A DNA stretch of 64,000 nucleotides, taken from positions 1,702,501 to 1,766,500 of the forward strand of contig NZ_AP022673.1 in the NCBI RefSeq assembly GCF_013374115.1, in the 5' to 3' direction. Shown here piece by piece: positions 62,716 to 64,000 of the stretch. The notes below the pieces were generated by a model. That model did no database searches, was not told where the DNA came from, and saw nothing but the letters and a program-made list of their open reading frames with translations. How positions within the stretch are numbered: the stretch's first letter is position 1; each line of letters starts with the position of its first letter. This DNA comes from Sphingomonas sp. HMP9. Lineage in GTDB: Bacteria > Pseudomonadota > Alphaproteobacteria > Sphingomonadales > Sphingomonadaceae. The translations under genes were made by a program, and so were the position numbers.

Positions 62716-64000
62716 GCACCGCTTTTACCGCCGACGCCCGACCGATCCGCATCCTGTTCGTCTTCGCCTGGCTCGTCGTCGGCGGCGAGGAGACGGAGGT
62801 GCGGTTGCTCGCCCAGGCGCTCGATCCCACCCGCTACCGGATCGAGGTCATCGCCTGCTTCCGCAAGCATGGCATGCCCGAGCAGACGCACGCGCAATTG
62901 GAAGCGATCGGCGTGCCCGTCGACCGCACCCCCTATGCGCTCGGCTTCGACGAGACCGTCGCCTACCTCGCCAGCAAGCTGCCCGCGTACGACGTCGTCG
63001 TCTCGTGCCAGAACGTCGCGGACATCTACCCCGCGCTCGAACGCATGCACCTTCGCCCGCCGCTGATCGAGCATGGCGGCCTCGTCTCCGAAGCACTCGC
63101 CGGGCCCAAGCATTTCACCGCGCGCTATGTCGGCGTCTGCGCCTCGATCCGCGACGCCGCCGCCGGCCGCATGCCCGGTCGCGAACACCACGCGATCGAG
63201 ATCCCGTCGATGGTCGACACGCGCGCCTTCGACCCCGCCCGACGCGCGCCCGTGCGAGCGGCGCTCGGCATCGCCGACGACGTGCCGCTGGTCGGCTGGC
63301 TGGGCCGGCTCGACCCGAAGAAACGCGTCGAGGATTTCATCGACGCCGCCGCGCTGGTCCACGCCCGCCACCCCCGCGCCCGCTTCGTCGTCATCGGCGG
63401 ACCGGACGCGTTCATCCCCGAATACGCCGTCGCACTCCGCAACCGCGTGCGCGCGCTCGGCCTGGACACCGCGCTGACCTTCCTCGGCGACCGCGACGAC
63501 GTGCCCGACCTGCTCGCCGCGCTCGACGTCTTCGCCTGGCTCTCCCGCGGCGAAGGCATGCCGCACGTCATCGCCGAAGCCGGCGCTGCGTGCCTCCCCG
63601 TCATAGCAACGCGAGACAACGGTTCCGAACAACAGATCGTCGATGGGGTCAGCGGTCTGTTCGTGCCGCACGAAGATCCGCCTTCGGTTGCCGCCGCGAT
63701 CACCAAACTCATCGAAGAGCCTGCACGTCGAACTCGCCTCGGCACCGCCCTCCGCGCAAAAGTCGATAGCGAGTATGCCGTCGCCGCCGTTGTCCCCCGC
63801 TGGGAAGCCCTGTTCGCCGACGTCGTGGCCGACCGACCGCCTCTTCCCCGCGCGACCGGCCTCTTCCGCAGCGTCCTCCAGGGCGGCTTCGAATCCTCCA
63901 CTCACCGCCGCGCGCACGACCGCAAGCGCGTCGACGTCATCACCGCCAGCCATCACGACACGCTGGCTGCGCACGACTATGCCGAACTCGCCAAGCTCGG
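62712..64000 (+). CDS. GT4 glycosyltransferase with extended C-terminus (3' end off window)
   Basis: It starts at TTG 62712, which overlaps the previous stop as TTGA. The first ~375 residues are a GT4-type transferase: IRILFVFAWLVVGGEETEVR at the start, VGWLGRLDPKKRVEDFIDAA (~195-214), FLGDRDDVPDLLAALDVFAW and SRGEGMPHVIAEAGAACLPV. After residue ~385 the frame continues past the usual GT4 end (RKRVDVITASHHDTLAAHDY), which suggests a second domain beyond the window. About 429 codons are visible with no stop before the edge. It is the fifth gene of the polysaccharide operon. Confidence 0.82.
   Translation, partial: MSTAFTADARPIRILFVFAWLVVGGEETEVRLLAQALDPTRYRIEVIACFRKHGMPEQTHAQLEAIGVPVDRTPYALGFDETVAYLASKLPAYDVVVSCQNVADIYPALERMHLRPPLIEHGGLVSEALAGPKHFTARYVGVCASIRDAAAGRMPGREHHAIEIPSMVDTRAFDPARRAPVRAALGIADDVPLVGWLGRLDPKKRVEDFIDAAALVHARHPRARFVVIGGPDAFIPEYAVALRNRVRALGLDTALTFLGDRDDVPDLLAALDVFAWLSRGEGMPHVIAEAGAACLPVIATRDNGSEQQIVDGVSGLFVPHEDPPSVAAAITKLIEEPARRTRLGTALRAKVDSEYAVAAVVPRWEALFADVVADRPPLPRATGLFRSVLQGGFESSTHRRAHDRKRVDVITASHHDTLAAHDYAELAKL

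Noticed and set aside
62621..63974. Long open frames on both strands over the last glycosyltransferase
   Set aside because: Both are Arg- or Ala-rich without motifs. The TTG-started frame gives a clean GT4 protein and is kept instead.
1..64000. tRNA, rRNA, CRISPR arrays, riboswitches, prophage or integrase
   Set aside because: I looked in all gaps and found no cloverleaf, repeat-spacer pattern, known aptamer core or phage-type genes.

Overview
The window is high-GC DNA from an alphaproteobacterium, most likely Sphingomonas or a close relative. The support is three TonB-dependent receptors, several sugar-uptake loci of sphingomonad type, a sigma-EcfG-like promoter, a divergent cyd locus with an FNR-type box, and palindromic intergenic repeats of the kind common in sphingomonads. 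Coding density is high and most operons use 1-4 base stop/start overlaps. I see no rRNA, tRNA, CRISPR array or intact insertion sequence.

Left part (1-9.4 kb): cydDC (minus) and cydABX (plus) diverge from one intergenic region that carries a perfect FNR/FixK-type palindrome, and an FNR-like iron-sulfur regulator follows cydX. This is a self-contained micro-aerobic cytochrome bd module. An alpha-methylacyl-CoA racemase and an orphan barstar-type inhibitor follow. Next (9.5-16.5 kb) is a sucrose-use locus of the suxR-suxA-suxB-suxC type: LacI regulator, TonB receptor, amylosucrase and sugar MFS, with CAATCGATTG-type operators before suxA. A single large TonB receptor (minus) and a secreted two-lobed aspartyl-protease-like/TPR protein lie at 16.5-21.7 kb.

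Middle (21.8-31.2 kb, minus): an eight-gene operon resembles an oxidoreductive glycoside pathway. It holds an FAD GMC dehydrogenase, its small subunit and a cytochrome c (a LacABC / glucoside 3-dehydrogenase-like set), three TIM-barrel isomerase/epimerase-like proteins, a Gfo/Idh/MocA oxidoreductase, an MFS importer, and the remains of a DUF1080 (3-keto-glycoside hydrolase-like) gene. Two lesions sit side by side in it: a frameshift in the hydroxypyruvate-isomerase-like gene and loss of most of the DUF1080 gene. A divergent LacI regulator with an ATGTAA-N4-TTACAT site probably controls it.

31.2-47.9 kb is a mannan/mannoside locus: three GH92 enzymes, one GH125, one GH43, a TonB receptor, a ROK regulator and an alpha-amino-acid-ester-hydrolase-like enzyme. 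Together they would bind a mannose-rich glycan at the outer membrane, trim it in the periplasm and pass products inward. 48-51.4 kb is a small stress-type cluster (EcfG-like promoter, lipoprotein, CsbD-like protein, truncated PAS protein, small protein, phospholipase D) followed by a decayed TMEM175/DUF1211 fragment. 51.5-55.8 kb holds the DUF2339/DUF3999 membrane pair. From 56 kb to the right edge runs a tightly coupled polysaccharide operon with unusual in-frame fusions: glycosyltransferase, glycosyltransferase-UDP-galactopyranose mutase, glycosyltransferase-Gfo/Idh/MocA, a zinc-less medium-chain dehydrogenase and another glycosyltransferase cut by the window edge.
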